This document shows positions 17,116-25,665 of a stretch of DNA of 64,000 nt, one piece after another; position 1 is the first letter of the stretch, and each line of letters begins with the position of its first letter. Made by a program: the position numbers and the translations under genes. The stretch is from Planktosalinus sp963975935 (GTDB lineage Bacteria > Bacteroidota > Bacteroidia > Flavobacteriales > Flavobacteriaceae): positions 1 to 64,000 of the forward strand of contig CAXBIQ010000002.1 of NCBI GenBank assembly GCA_963975935.1. The letters are read 5' to 3'. The notes under the pieces are model-generated. The model ran no database searches. It was given only the letters and a program-made list of their open reading frames with translations, and was not told where the DNA came from.

Positions 17116-18861
17116 TTATTTTCGAAAGAATGTTGCTTCAAATTTAGAATTATTTCCCACATTATCGGTAACAATGAGTTTTAAAATGTTTTCAGTTTCC
17201 AATTTAACGTTGTCATCAAACGAAAATGTCAATAGATCTTTTTTGTATTCATATTCCATCAAAACCCACTGGTCATTGATGGTTGCCCTGTACCCTTTGA
17301 TCCCGCTTTGGAAATCGTCAATTTTTATTTCAAGGGTTTTGTTGCTGCTGATCCATTTACCATCAGAAAAATTTACCGGTCTGATTACCGGAGGAATGGT
17401 ATCCACACCCAGGCCATATTTACCAAAGTTGCGCACCTTTGTTGAAAGGATGTTGCCATCACGTGTCGTATTATTATAATAGGGAACCCCCTTGTAATTT
17501 AACGGACCCAGATAGACTTTGTCCAGGTCATCAGCTTTATACCCTGAAATATCAGTAGAAATCGTAATATTGGAATGAACGGGAATCACGTCTTTGTGAA
17601 ACTCAAGCTTATCACCTGAGGAGCTTACATGGATAGCAGCATCTTCATATAAGCTATTTGGCGGGATATAAATGGAAAATTTCCCTTCCTTTATCGTAGC
17701 TCCCTCACGGGCATAAACAAAATAATTAGATTCCTTTTTTTTCTTTTCAATATTTATGGGAAGCTTTGCGCCTTCAACGGGCACTGAAATGCTTACGGTA
17801 TTGCCATTGAAATCAGAAACATCAATGGAATAGACCGAGTTAAAACCGTCCTCAATGCTGACAAACCCATTATTTTTTGAATGTTTAAAGATGCTCAGCG
17901 GGTTGTTTCTTTCAATAAAGAGTTTTTGAATCTTTGACTTTTTCTCTTTAAAATATCCATAGTCAATAAACCTGTTGAGGTATCTGGTCTCACTGAAAGA
18001 GATTTTATCAAAAACGATGTCGATGCTTTTGTCACCATTGTGATGGGTTTCAATTTTAAAGATACCGTTCCTGTTGTTTGCGGCATTTTGCTGATCTGTT
18101 GCTGACACCCCGAAACCAATCAAACCAAACGCCTTGATCTTTTCGGTTACATAGGAGCCGTCGTTTTTGGGTATAAGCCGCAGTTGCTGTGGATTGGCAT
18201 CCTGGTTTGCGTGGGCATCTTCCCCTATGGGGTAAACAAAAACACTGTTAATCAAAGGCTTGCGCGTATCTTCAATTTCTATCCCGAACATTTTTGGATT
18301 CATGGGCCGGGAAGCGTTGTCCCTTATCTCAAAATGGAGGTGGGGTCCGCCGCTGCTTCCGGAGTTCCCGCTATAGCCTATCAAGTCACCTTTTTTTACG
18401 GGAAGCTGGCTTGCCTGTGGAAATACCTCAATTTCATAAGACTCTTTACTATATTGAGTTTGTTTGACAAAATCTTCTATGGCGCCGGCATATTTTTGCA
18501 AGTGTGCATATACTGTTGAGTATCCGTTGGGATGTTGCAGGTACAATGCTTTTCCATATCCAAAGTGTGCCACTTTGATACGGTTAACATAGCCATCTGC
18601 AGCAGCATAAATGGGTATACCCTCTCGTTGCTGGGTCCTAATATCCAGGCCTGCGTGAAAATGGTTGTTTCTCAATTCACCAAACGTTCCAGAAAGCTGC
18701 AGCGGAATCTCCATGGGAGGTGAGAAATAACCCACAGGGACATCAGCAGGAACCTCAAAGTGGTTTACAGATGATTCTTCATCTGATGATTCTTCCTGAG
18801 AGAAAGCATTCAGATTTATTAAAAATATAGATAAAATTAAAACTGCCCTTTTCATAATCAA
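17116..18861 (-). CDS. M23 family metallopeptidase (LysM-free, exported)
   Basis: This 581-residue protein has a signal peptide (AVLILSIFLINLNAFSQ) and a LytM/M23 zinc-peptidase domain at about residues 45-215. The metal ligands are H and D in NNHFHAGLDIRT, and H-x-H in GGPHLHFEIRD, with YAHLQKY in between. The C-terminal 350 residues are beta-rich with no clear family. M23 enzymes cut peptidoglycan cross-bridges or act as divisome cofactors. Two ATGs lie 6 bp apart at 18861 and 18855; either may be used. It is upstream of the TonB receptor. Confidence 0.88.
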   Translation of the reverse strand: MIMKRAVLILSIFLINLNAFSQEESSDEESSVNHFEVPADVPVGYFSPPMEIPLQLSGTFGELRNNHFHAGLDIRTQQREGIPIYAAADGYVNRIKVAHFGYGKALYLQHPNGYSTVYAHLQKYAGAIEDFVKQTQYSKESYEIEVFPQASQLPVKKGDLIGYSGNSGSSGGPHLHFEIRDNASRPMNPKMFGIEIEDTRKPLINSVFVYPIGEDAHANQDANPQQLRLIPKNDGSYVTEKIKAFGLIGFGVSATDQQNAANNRNGIFKIETHHNGDKSIDIVFDKISFSETRYLNRFIDYGYFKEKKSKIQKLFIERNNPLSIFKHSKNNGFVSIEDGFNSVYSIDVSDFNGNTVSISVPVEGAKLPINIEKKKKESNYFVYAREGATIKEGKFSIYIPPNSLYEDAAIHVSSSGDKLEFHKDVIPVHSNITISTDISGYKADDLDKVYLGPLNYKGVPYYNNTTRDGNILSTKVRNFGKYGLGVDTIPPVIRPVNFSDGKWISSNKTLEIKIDDFQSGIKGYRATINDQWVLMEYEYKKDLLTFSFDDNVKLETENILKLIVTDNVGNNSKFEATFFRK

Positions 18862-18950
18862 AAACTATTGATGATACAAGGTATTACAAAACCTCTGAAA
18901 ACACAACTCAAAGTTTTAAGAATTATTATTTAAAAAAAAATTACAAAACG

Positions 18951-18981
18951 TTGGCTTATTTGTTTAGGTATGTTAACTTTG
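18951..18981 (+). promoter_or_regulatory. Promoter of the coiled-coil/zapA/6S unit
   Basis: TTG at 18951-18953 and TAACTTTG at 18974-18981 are separated by 20 bp, matching the Bacteroidetes sigma-ABfr pattern TTG-N17-23-TAnnTTTG. The ATG follows 27 bp downstream. Confidence 0.7.
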
Positions 18982-19008
18982 TGTGGTTAGCATTGAAGTA
19001 TTGTTTTA

Positions 19009-19299
19009 ATGAGTAATCTTTCTGAAATAGTTGATTCTCTTGAAAATAGGATTAGTAAGCTTTTACATAAGTATGAAAGTTTAAAACAAACTAATTCCGC
19101 TCTTGAAGAAGAATTGGCCATAGAAAAGCAAAAACATTCCAAAACCATGGAAGCGTTAGCGCAATGGAAAGAGCAAACAGAAACTCTTAAAACTGCAAAT
19201 GCAATGTTAGGCAGTGACCAATATAAACGTGAAACGAAGCTCAAAATAAATTCATTGGTTCGTGAGATAGACAATTGTATTTCACAATTAAATGATTAA
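19009..19299 (+). CDS. Coiled-coil protein upstream of zapA
   Basis: This 96-residue, highly charged protein is nearly all heptad coiled coil (LSEIVDSLENRISKLLHKYESL to about residue 70). It has no signal peptide, membrane helix or catalytic motif. It precedes zapA by 5 bp and shares a strong promoter, so a role in Z-ring or cell-division assembly is a fair guess (ZapB-like in shape, though no homology is claimed). It is conserved in position in Flavobacteria as far as I recall. Confidence 0.8.
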   Translation: MSNLSEIVDSLENRISKLLHKYESLKQTNSALEEELAIEKQKHSKTMEALAQWKEQTETLKTANAMLGSDQYKRETKLKINSLVREIDNCISQLND

Positions 19300-19304
19300 A
19301 AACA

Positions 19305-19595
19305 ATGTCAAACCCGCTAAAAATAAAACTATCGATTGCAGACCGAGTTTATCCATTAACCATAAACCCGGCCCAGGAAGAAGGCCTTAGAAAAGCCACA
19401 AAAAAGATAGAAGAAATGATCAAGCAGTTTGAACAAAACTATGCAGTGAGGGACAAACAAGATGTACTGGCTATGTGTGCCTTGCAGTTTGCCGCTCAAA
19501 CCGAGCAGAAAACAGTGAATAAAGAGAATGATCAGCTTGAAGTGGAAGAAAAACTTCTCGCTTTAAACCAATTGTTACAAGATCATTTATCTTAA
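19305..19595 (+). CDS. zapA: Cell division protein ZapA
   Basis: This 96-residue protein begins with the ZapA fold (LKIKLSIADRVYPLTINPAQEEGLRKATKKIEEMI) and continues into an amphipathic coiled coil with DVLAMCALQFAAQ, typical of ZapA. ZapA binds FtsZ and cross-links protofilaments of the Z-ring. It is the second gene of the unit and is followed directly by a 6S RNA, the same zapA-6S order as in gamma-proteobacteria. Confidence 0.88.
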   Translation: MSNPLKIKLSIADRVYPLTINPAQEEGLRKATKKIEEMIKQFEQNYAVRDKQDVLAMCALQFAAQTEQKTVNKENDQLEVEEKLLALNQLLQDHLS

Positions 19596-19621
19596 CGTTC
19601 TTTTAAATAACATAATAAGGT

Positions 19622-19803
19622 ACTGCCTACATTATTACAAATTTTTGATAAACTCAACGTTATCTCTTTAAAAAGGGTGAGTTCAAGATGTAAAAGCGTG
19701 CCGTCTCAGCCATTGGCTGACTGGCGGATTTTTGACCATCTTAGTAGCCCTAAACTTGATTTTAAGGAGTTTATACAAATCAACGTTTTAATGTAGGCTT
19801 TTT
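19622..19803 (+). ncRNA. ssrS: 6S RNA (6S-Flavo type)
   Basis: This 182-nt non-coding stretch between zapA and RNase Y folds as a long interrupted hairpin. The terminal stem is GCCTACATT (19625-19633) with AATGTAGGC (19790-19798). The next stem is ATAAACT with AGTTTAT, and a large central region follows. The distal stem is GGG..AGATG with CATCT..CCC, capped by CAGCC-ATTGG-CTG and GCC/GGC pairings. A T-run follows the terminal stem. Shape, length and position after zapA fit 6S RNA, which mimics an open promoter and binds RNA polymerase; Rfam has a Flavobacteria-specific 6S family. The exact ends are inferred. Confidence 0.82.
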
Positions 19804-19825
19804 TTATATCTAAATTTTAACCAAC

Positions 19826-21391
19826 ATGGACAGTCTATTTTTAATATTAGCAATAGGAGTGGTAGGTATCGCTTTGGGGTTTGTAATCGCCAAACTGATG
19901 GAGAGAAATAATGCCTCCCGACTCATAAAATCAGCCAAGAAAAGTGCTGCAGGCATTTTAAAAGAAGCTAAATCTGAAGCAGAAACAATAAAAAAGGATA
20001 AAATCCTTCAGGCAAAAGAAAAGTTCATAGAGCTTAAAACCGAACACGAAAAGGTTATTTTAAGCCGTGACAAAAAAATTGCAGAAGCCGAAAAACGTAC
20101 GCGGGATAAGGAATCCCTTGTTTCCGGGGAACTGGCTAAAAACAAAAAGCTCAATGCCGAACTTGAAGAAGAAATAAAAGACTACCGCGAGCGCCTCGAT
20201 GTACTCGAGAAAAAGCAAAGCGAAGTCGATAAGCTATACCGTGGTCAAATTGAGCAATTGGAAGTAATTTCCTCTCTCTCTGCTGAAGATGCCAAGGCAC
20301 AGCTTCTGGAGACCATTAAAGACGAAGCCAAAACAGATGCTATGGCTTACATTCAGAACTCGGTGGAAGAAGCAAAGCTTACCGCACAGCAGGAAGCCAA
20401 GAAAATAGTAATCAATACCATTCAGCGCATTGGAACTGAAGAGGCCATTGAAAACTGTGTTTCGGTCTTTAACCTCGAAAGTGATGATGTTAAAGGAAGA
20501 ATCATAGGCCGTGAAGGACGAAACATTCGTGCCCTTGAAGCCGCAACAGGTGTGGAAATCATTGTAGATGACACACCCGAAGCTATAATTCTATCATGTT
20601 TTGATTCCGTTAGAAGGGAAATAGCCCGCCTATCACTTCACAAACTCGTTACAGACGGTCGCATACACCCGGCACGAATTGAAGAAATCGTTCAGAAAAC
20701 GACCAAACAAATTGAAGAAGAAATTATTGAAGTAGGTAAACGCACCGTGATTGACCTAGGAATTCACGGCCTGCACCCTGAACTTATAAAAACTGTGGGG
20801 AGAATGAAGTACCGTTCTTCTTACGGCCAAAACCTTTTACAGCATTCACGTGAGGTTGCAAAACTTTGTGGTGTTATGGCAGCAGAACTGGGGTTAAACC
20901 CAAAACTGGCAAAACGTGCCGGTCTTTTACACGATATCGGAAAAGTGCCTGATACAGAAACTGAAGTTCCCCACGCCATCCTGGGTATGCAATGGGCTGA
21001 GAAATTTGGCGAAAAGCCGGAGGTTTGTAATGCCATTGGTGCCCATCACGATGAAATCGAAATGACCAGCTTGTTATCACCCATCGTTCAGGTGTGTGAT
21101 GCGATAAGCGGTGCCAGACCGGGTGCTCGCCGCCAGATCCTGGATTCTTATATTCAGCGATTAAAAGACCTTGAGGATATAGCTTTTGGCTTTAATGGTG
21201 TGAATAAAGCATATGCCATTCAGGCGGGAAGGGAATTGCGTGTAATGGTAGAGAGTGACAAAGTAAGCGATGAAAAAGCTGCAAGTTTGTCTTTTGAAAT
21301 TTCCCAGAAAATCCAGACAGATATGACCTATCCGGGTCAGGTGAAGGTGACCGTAATCAGGGAAACCAGAGCTGTCAACATAGCAAAATAA
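19826..21391 (+). CDS. rny: Ribonuclease Y
   Basis: This 521-residue membrane-anchored endoribonuclease starts mRNA decay. It has an N-terminal TM helix (LILAIGVVGIALGFVIAKLM), a long coiled coil (about 30-190), a KH domain with GRIIGREGRNIRALEAATG (GxxG), and an HD domain with HSREVAKL and LLHDIGKVPD, then AIGAHHDEIE. All catalytic HD ligands are present and the length is standard. It follows the 6S RNA by about 25 bp and ends at a strong terminator. Confidence 0.95.
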   Translation: MDSLFLILAIGVVGIALGFVIAKLMERNNASRLIKSAKKSAAGILKEAKSEAETIKKDKILQAKEKFIELKTEHEKVILSRDKKIAEAEKRTRDKESLVSGELAKNKKLNAELEEEIKDYRERLDVLEKKQSEVDKLYRGQIEQLEVISSLSAEDAKAQLLETIKDEAKTDAMAYIQNSVEEAKLTAQQEAKKIVINTIQRIGTEEAIENCVSVFNLESDDVKGRIIGREGRNIRALEAATGVEIIVDDTPEAIILSCFDSVRREIARLSLHKLVTDGRIHPARIEEIVQKTTKQIEEEIIEVGKRTVIDLGIHGLHPELIKTVGRMKYRSSYGQNLLQHSREVAKLCGVMAAELGLNPKLAKRAGLLHDIGKVPDTETEVPHAILGMQWAEKFGEKPEVCNAIGAHHDEIEMTSLLSPIVQVCDAISGARPGARRQILDSYIQRLKDLEDIAFGFNGVNKAYAIQAGRELRVMVESDKVSDEKAASLSFEISQKIQTDMTYPGQVKVTVIRETRAVNIAK

Positions 21392-21404
21392 AAATTACTT
21401 ACAT

Positions 21405-21442
21405 CAAAAAAAGAGCCGCAATGATTGCGGCTCTTTTTTTTT
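21405..21442. terminator. rny terminator (bidirectional)
   Basis: The stem AGAGCCGCA / TGCGGCTCT is flanked by A-run and T9. It separates rny from the convergent aldo/keto reductase gene and can serve both. Confidence 0.88.
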
Positions 21443-21459
21443 GATTATTACGAATATGA

Positions 21460-22407
21460 TTACTCATCGTAAATAGAGAGGTATCCTTTTTCAGGCATTC
21501 TGAAAAATTCACCTGTAATGAACCGGTAATGTTTGTCAAGGCCTGCAATTTTTTTCATATCGGCATCATCCAGTTGGATACTGGCTGCTTTGAAATTGTC
21601 AACAATATTCTCTTTTGTTGTTGACTTGGGTATGACCGCCGTGTCTCTGTGTGCTTGCCATGCTATCAGGACTTGTGCACTGCTGCACATATGTTTTTTT
21701 GCAATATCCACGATTTCCGGTATTACCATCAGGTTGGGTTCATCATCCGCTTTCATTTGGTCAGAACGGTCGCCGGAACCTAATGGTGAATAGCCTGTGA
21801 CTAATATATTTTCAGATTTACAATACTCCAGTAATTTATTTTGCTGCAGGAGAGGATGTAGTTCCACCTGGTTCATTTCAGGTTTTATCGTGGCTTTTTC
21901 GACCAGGTCTTTCAATTTTTTTTCACTGAAATTGGATACTCCTATGTGTCTGGTATATCCTTCCTTTTTAGCTTTTTCAAGTTGTTTCCAGGTTTCAATG
22001 ATGGGCACTTCTTCCAAAGAAAGAAAATCATCCGGTTTTTCGGGAAAACCAACATTGGGCCTGAAGGCTACCGGCCAGTGCATTAAATACAAATCGAGAT
22101 AATCCAGCTGAAGGTCTTTAAGTGATTTTTGGAGTGCAGGTATTACATAACCTTCCTGATGCGAATCATTCCAAAGCTTTGAGGTTACAAAAACATCCTC
22201 CCTGAGGATATTCCCTTCAGCAAAAACCTCCTGCATAGCTTCCCCGATTTCTTTTTCATTACCATAAACAGCAGCTGTATCAATGTGGCGGTACCCGGTA
22301 TAAAGGGCCTCTTTTACAGCTTTTTTTACGTCGCTTCCCTTTGCCTTCCAAGTTCCCAGGCCAATGGCGTGCATAGAATCATTATTGCTAAATTTCAGTG
22401 TTTTCAT
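21460..22407 (-). CDS. Aldo/keto reductase
   Basis: From ATG 22407 it encodes 315 residues of a (beta/alpha)8 NADPH-dependent oxidoreductase. The catalytic tetrad is visible: D and Y in HIDTAAVYGNE, K in VTSKLWND and H in YLMHWPV. GYSPLGSG and IPKSTTKENIVDN are cofactor-binding segments. Substrate is unknown; family members reduce a broad range of aldehydes and ketones. A start 45 bp further upstream is possible but adds residues outside the fold. Confidence 0.9.
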   Translation of the reverse strand: MKTLKFSNNDSMHAIGLGTWKAKGSDVKKAVKEALYTGYRHIDTAAVYGNEKEIGEAMQEVFAEGNILREDVFVTSKLWNDSHQEGYVIPALQKSLKDLQLDYLDLYLMHWPVAFRPNVGFPEKPDDFLSLEEVPIIETWKQLEKAKKEGYTRHIGVSNFSEKKLKDLVEKATIKPEMNQVELHPLLQQNKLLEYCKSENILVTGYSPLGSGDRSDQMKADDEPNLMVIPEIVDIAKKHMCSSAQVLIAWQAHRDTAVIPKSTTKENIVDNFKAASIQLDDADMKKIAGLDKHYRFITGEFFRMPEKGYLSIYDE

Positions 22408-22507
22408 AGTTCTTTTTCTTGATTTGTGTTCACTATGTAAGATACAAAACACGAGGCCTATTGAAAAATTCTCGTGTGACTTTAGCTAATTTTTAATATT
22501 TGTAATT

Positions 22508-23287
22508 TTATTTAAACCCCTCAAAAACACCAAGCCCAAAAAGGGCAAAATCATATTTTGCCGGATCTGCGGGATCCAGTTTTCGTAAAGCAGCATCCAG
22601 TTCCTGAAGAGCTTTGGCATCGTTTTGCTTTCGCGAAAGCAATCCCAGTTTTCTCGCCACGTTTCCACTGTGAACATCCAGCGGGCAGGAGAGGAGTGCC
22701 GGTGACAGGGTTTTCCAGATACCGAAATCAACACCGGCATTGTCTTTTCTTATCATCCACCTCAAAAACATGTTAATGCGTTTTGCAGCCGAATTTTTCA
22801 AAGGGTCTGAAACGTGTTTCATCGTTCTGGGCGGGTGGTCAATACTGAAAAATACTTTTTTAAAATTGTGGATGGCCGGTTGTAAACTATCTTGCGCAGC
22901 ACCTGATTTGAACACAGCCTCAAGACCCTGGTGGTTTATGTAAATGTTTTTTAAAGAAGTAATGAAAAATTTTAAATCGATGGCATTGAAGGTGCGGTGC
23001 ACAAAATTGTCAAGGGCGTCTAAATCTTTTTCGGTGTGATTGATAACGAAATCATAAGGTGCATTTCCCAGAAGTTCAGTAATTTTATTACCGCTTGTAA
23101 TGATGCTTTTGCGGTTTCCCCAGGCGATGGAAGCCACCAGAAAGGCAATGATTTCTATATCCTCTTTTGATGTAAAGCGATGGGGTATTTGAATGGGGTC
23201 TGAAGTAATGAACTTTGGCGAATTGTATTGAAAGGCTTTTTCGTCAAGAAATTCTTTAAGTTCGTTTTGTTTTAATGTTCCCTTCAA
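22508..23287 (-). CDS. TIGR02757 family protein
   Basis: This 259-residue soluble protein contains FLVASIAWGNRKSIITSGNKI, ERTFNAIDLKF-like (VHRTFNAIDLKFFI), KRINMFLRWMIRK and LDVHSGNVARKLGLLSRK. These are the conserved blocks of TIGR02757. The pattern of helix-hairpin-helix-like and LDVHxxxVAR motifs recalls HhH DNA glycosylases, but activity is not established. It is 9 bp behind the LolD-like ATPase gene, so the two are probably co-transcribed. Confidence 0.85.
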   Translation of the reverse strand: MKGTLKQNELKEFLDEKAFQYNSPKFITSDPIQIPHRFTSKEDIEIIAFLVASIAWGNRKSIITSGNKITELLGNAPYDFVINHTEKDLDALDNFVHRTFNAIDLKFFITSLKNIYINHQGLEAVFKSGAAQDSLQPAIHNFKKVFFSIDHPPRTMKHVSDPLKNSAAKRINMFLRWMIRKDNAGVDFGIWKTLSPALLSCPLDVHSGNVARKLGLLSRKQNDAKALQELDAALRKLDPADPAKYDFALFGLGVFEGFK

Positions 23288-23296
23288 AATGATTGT

Positions 23297-23956
23297 TTAT
23301 GCAATGATATTTCCATCGCTCATCACGAGCTTTCGGTCTGCCATATCAGCAAATTCTTCGTTATGTGTAACAATCACAAAGGTCTGTTTGAATTCATCAC
23401 GCAGTTTAAAAAAGAGGTTGTGAAGATTGTCTGCTGAGGTACTGTCTAGATTCCCGCTGGGCTCATCTGCAAAAATGATGAGTGGGTCATTGATCAATGC
23501 CCTTGCAACGGCAACCCGCTGTTGCTCCCCACCGGAGAGTTCGTTGGGTTTATGATTTATCCTGTGGCTGAGACCCAAAAAATCCAGAAGCTCTTTTGCT
23601 TTATTTTCGGCTTCAGCCTTGGGGGTGTTTTTTATGAATGCCGGAATGCACACATTTTCAAGTGCCGTAAATTCGGGCAATAGTTGATGAAACTGAAAGA
23701 TAAACCCGATATATTTATTCCTGAAGGCCGCCAGCTCTTTATCTGATAAGCCGGAAATTTTAACGTTATTGATACTAATATCACCGGAATTTTTAGAAGG
23801 GGTATCCAGAGTACCCAGAATATGCAGCAATGTGGTTTTTCCTGCTCCTGAAGCACCAACTATGGAAACAACTTCACCGCTTTTTATATGAAGTGAAACA
23901 CCTTTTAAGACGTGTAAATCACCGTAGTGTTTGTGAATATTTTTTGCCTGTATCAT
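23297..23956 (-). CDS. ABC transporter ATP-binding protein (LolD/MacB-like)
   Basis: This 219-residue ATPase has Walker A GASGAGKTTLL, signature LSGGEQQRVAVARAL, Walker B LIIFADEPSGNLD and the H-loop IVTHNEEFA. The IGFIFQFHQLLPEFTALENV Q-loop is that of the MacB/LolD/FtsE group, which drives lipoprotein release or MacB-type export. No permease gene is adjacent, so the partner must be encoded elsewhere. It leads a two-gene unit with the TIGR02757 gene. Confidence 0.9.
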   Translation of the reverse strand: MIQAKNIHKHYGDLHVLKGVSLHIKSGEVVSIVGASGAGKTTLLHILGTLDTPSKNSGDISINNVKISGLSDKELAAFRNKYIGFIFQFHQLLPEFTALENVCIPAFIKNTPKAEAENKAKELLDFLGLSHRINHKPNELSGGEQQRVAVARALINDPLIIFADEPSGNLDSTSADNLHNLFFKLRDEFKQTFVIVTHNEEFADMADRKLVMSDGNIIA

Positions 23957-24076
23957 CTGTTATCTTTAGAGTCGTGAAAGTAAGTAATTGTTGTCATAAT
24001 TGCAATTTATATCGGGACTATGCAAGTTATCGGGATTGATAAAAAAATCATATATTAATGAAAAGTTAATGTATGC

Positions 24077-24084
24077 TATTTTTG
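24077..24084 (+). promoter_or_regulatory. -7 box upstream of msrA
   Basis: TATTTTTG lies 37 bp before the msrA ATG, in the 165-bp divergent gap. A short direct repeat TTATCGGGA/ATATCGGGA (about 24010-24037) lies upstream of it and could be an operator, though this is weak. Confidence 0.5.
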
Positions 24085-24121
24085 TTTAAATAGATTATAC
24101 ATTTGTTAAACAAATACAATT

Positions 24122-24664
24122 ATGAATACTTCAAATATAGAAACAGCTACTTTTGCAGGAGGATGCTTTTGGTGTACCGAGGCAGTCTTTCAGCGTTTAA
24201 AGGGTGTTCAAAAGGTCCTGCCCGGTTATACAGGAGGGGAAATCAAAAACCCGGGGTATCGTGAAATTTGCACCGGTAGGACCGGACATGCTGAAGCCAT
24301 TCAGGTAACTTTTAATCCGGAGGTAATTTCTTTTGAAGAGCTATTGGAGATATTTTTTGCGACCCATGACCCTACCACTTTAAATCAACAGGGAAACGAC
24401 AGAGGAACCCAATATCGCAGTGCTGTGTTTTATCACAGTGAGGCCCAAAAAGAAAAAACAGCACGTTTTATTGAAGATTTAGAATCCCGGTCAGTTTTTG
24501 ATAATAAAATAGTAACCGAAGTTACCCAGGCTCCAATTTTTTATGAAGCGGAAGAAGAGCACAAAGATTATTATGAGCGCAACAAAAGCCAGATGTATTG
24601 CCAGATGGTTATTTCTCCAAAAGTAAAAAAGCTCAGGACCAATTTTCAGGATAAATTAGACTAG
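24122..24664 (+). CDS. msrA: Peptide-methionine (S)-S-oxide reductase
   Basis: This 180-residue protein reduces methionine-S-sulfoxide in proteins. The catalytic motif is GGCFWCTEAVF (nucleophile C15); conserved GYTGG, GHAEAIQVTFNP, FFATHDPT and GNDRGTQYRSAVFY follow. A resolving cysteine may be C18 or the C-terminal MYCQMVIS Cys. The length is a little short of secreted forms, and no signal peptide is present, so it is cytosolic. It precedes folE by 5 bp and is probably co-transcribed. Confidence 0.95.
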   Translation: MNTSNIETATFAGGCFWCTEAVFQRLKGVQKVLPGYTGGEIKNPGYREICTGRTGHAEAIQVTFNPEVISFEELLEIFFATHDPTTLNQQGNDRGTQYRSAVFYHSEAQKEKTARFIEDLESRSVFDNKIVTEVTQAPIFYEAEEEHKDYYERNKSQMYCQMVISPKVKKLRTNFQDKLD

Positions 24665-24669
24665 AAACT

Positions 24670-25260
24670 ATGCAATTACAACCACAGATTAATTCAGGAA
24701 CTGAAAAAACAACTGAGTTTTTGAAGGAAAACTACAGCGACATTATTGCAGCACTTGGTGAAGATACCCAACGGGAAGGTATTTTAAAAACGCCGGAGCG
24801 TGCTGCTAAAGCGATGCAATTCCTGACACAAGGGTATGAGCAGAATGCCGCTCAGATTCTCACAAGTGCCATGTTCAAGGAAGATTATGACAATATGGTA
24901 ATTGTGAAGGACATAGAGTTGTATTCCTTATGTGAGCATCACATTTTGCCATTCTTTGGGAAGGCACATATTGCATACATTCCAGATGGGTATATTGTGG
25001 GTTTGAGCAAAATTCCCAGAATTGTTGATGTTTTTGCCAGACGATTGCAGGTCCAGGAACGGCTCACGCAGCAAATACTGGATTGTATAAATAACACCCT
25101 ACAACCCAAAGGTGTTGCAGTTGTGATTGAAGCATCGCATATGTGTATGATGATGCGTGGTGTACAAAAGCAAAATTCGCTCACAACCACCTCAGGCTTT
25201 AGAGGTGCTTTTGAACAAAGCGAAATGAGAAATGAGTTTCTAAAGCTCCTCGATAAGTAA
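24670..25260 (+). CDS. folE: GTP cyclohydrolase I
   Basis: This 196-residue enzyme converts GTP to dihydroneopterin triphosphate, the first step of folate and pterin synthesis. Zinc ligands C and H are in YSLCEHHILPFFGKAHIAYIP and the third Cys in ASHMCMMMRGV. GLSKIPRIVDVFARRLQVQERLTQQI is the classic signature. No N-terminal extension is present. It is in an apparent operon with msrA and a small membrane protein. Confidence 0.95.
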   Translation: MQLQPQINSGTEKTTEFLKENYSDIIAALGEDTQREGILKTPERAAKAMQFLTQGYEQNAAQILTSAMFKEDYDNMVIVKDIELYSLCEHHILPFFGKAHIAYIPDGYIVGLSKIPRIVDVFARRLQVQERLTQQILDCINNTLQPKGVAVVIEASHMCMMMRGVQKQNSLTTTSGFRGAFEQSEMRNEFLKLLDK

Positions 25261-25310
25261 ACAATTTATGGAACATTTTTTGCGTTTAAGTTTACGATAA
25301 GCAGCAAAAA

Positions 25311-25616
25311 ATGAGCGAAAAATTTAAATTACTTCGAAAAGGAATTCTGTATGACCTGATTGGTATGGCCAGTTATTTCATACCTGTAGTGGGTCCTTTT
25401 TTGGATTTACTTTGGGCGCCCTTTGCCGCTTCTCAAATGACAAAAATGTATCCCGGGACCCGCGGAAAAGTAGCCGGTGTGATTGTTTTTCTTGAAGAAC
25501 TTTCTCCCGGACTTGATATTATACCTACTTTTACCTTAACCTGGTTATATGTTTATGTATTTAAAAAAGGCAATGTCGAAGCTGAACCCATCGAACCTGA
25601 ACCCATAAACCCATAA
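25311..25616 (+). CDS. Small membrane protein
   Basis: This 101-residue protein has two or three hydrophobic segments (GMASYFIPVVGPFLDLLWAPF and IIPTFTLTWLYVYVF) and a C-terminal Glu-Pro repeat (EPIEPEPINP). I do not recognise a named family; similar small proteins are common in Flavobacteria. It lies 50 bp behind folE on the same strand and ends at a terminator. Function unknown. Confidence 0.7.
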   Translation: MSEKFKLLRKGILYDLIGMASYFIPVVGPFLDLLWAPFAASQMTKMYPGTRGKVAGVIVFLEELSPGLDIIPTFTLTWLYVYVFKKGNVEAEPIEPEPINP

Positions 25617-25620
25617 AAAA

Positions 25621-25648
25621 AAACCTCCTGAAATTTTCAGGAGGTTTT
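25621..25648. terminator. Bidirectional terminator
   Basis: The inverted repeat AAACCTCCTGAAA / TTTCAGGAGGTTTT is preceded by A-run and followed by T-run. It serves the small membrane protein gene and the convergent lipoprotein gene. Confidence 0.88.
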
Positions 25649-25665
25649 ATGGAAATAATAAAAAA

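Noticed and set aside
19622..19803. tmRNA or riboswitch instead of 6S RNA
   Set aside because: No tRNA-like ends or tag-coding frame, and no ligand-type motif; the single long interrupted hairpin and zapA context fit 6S RNA better.
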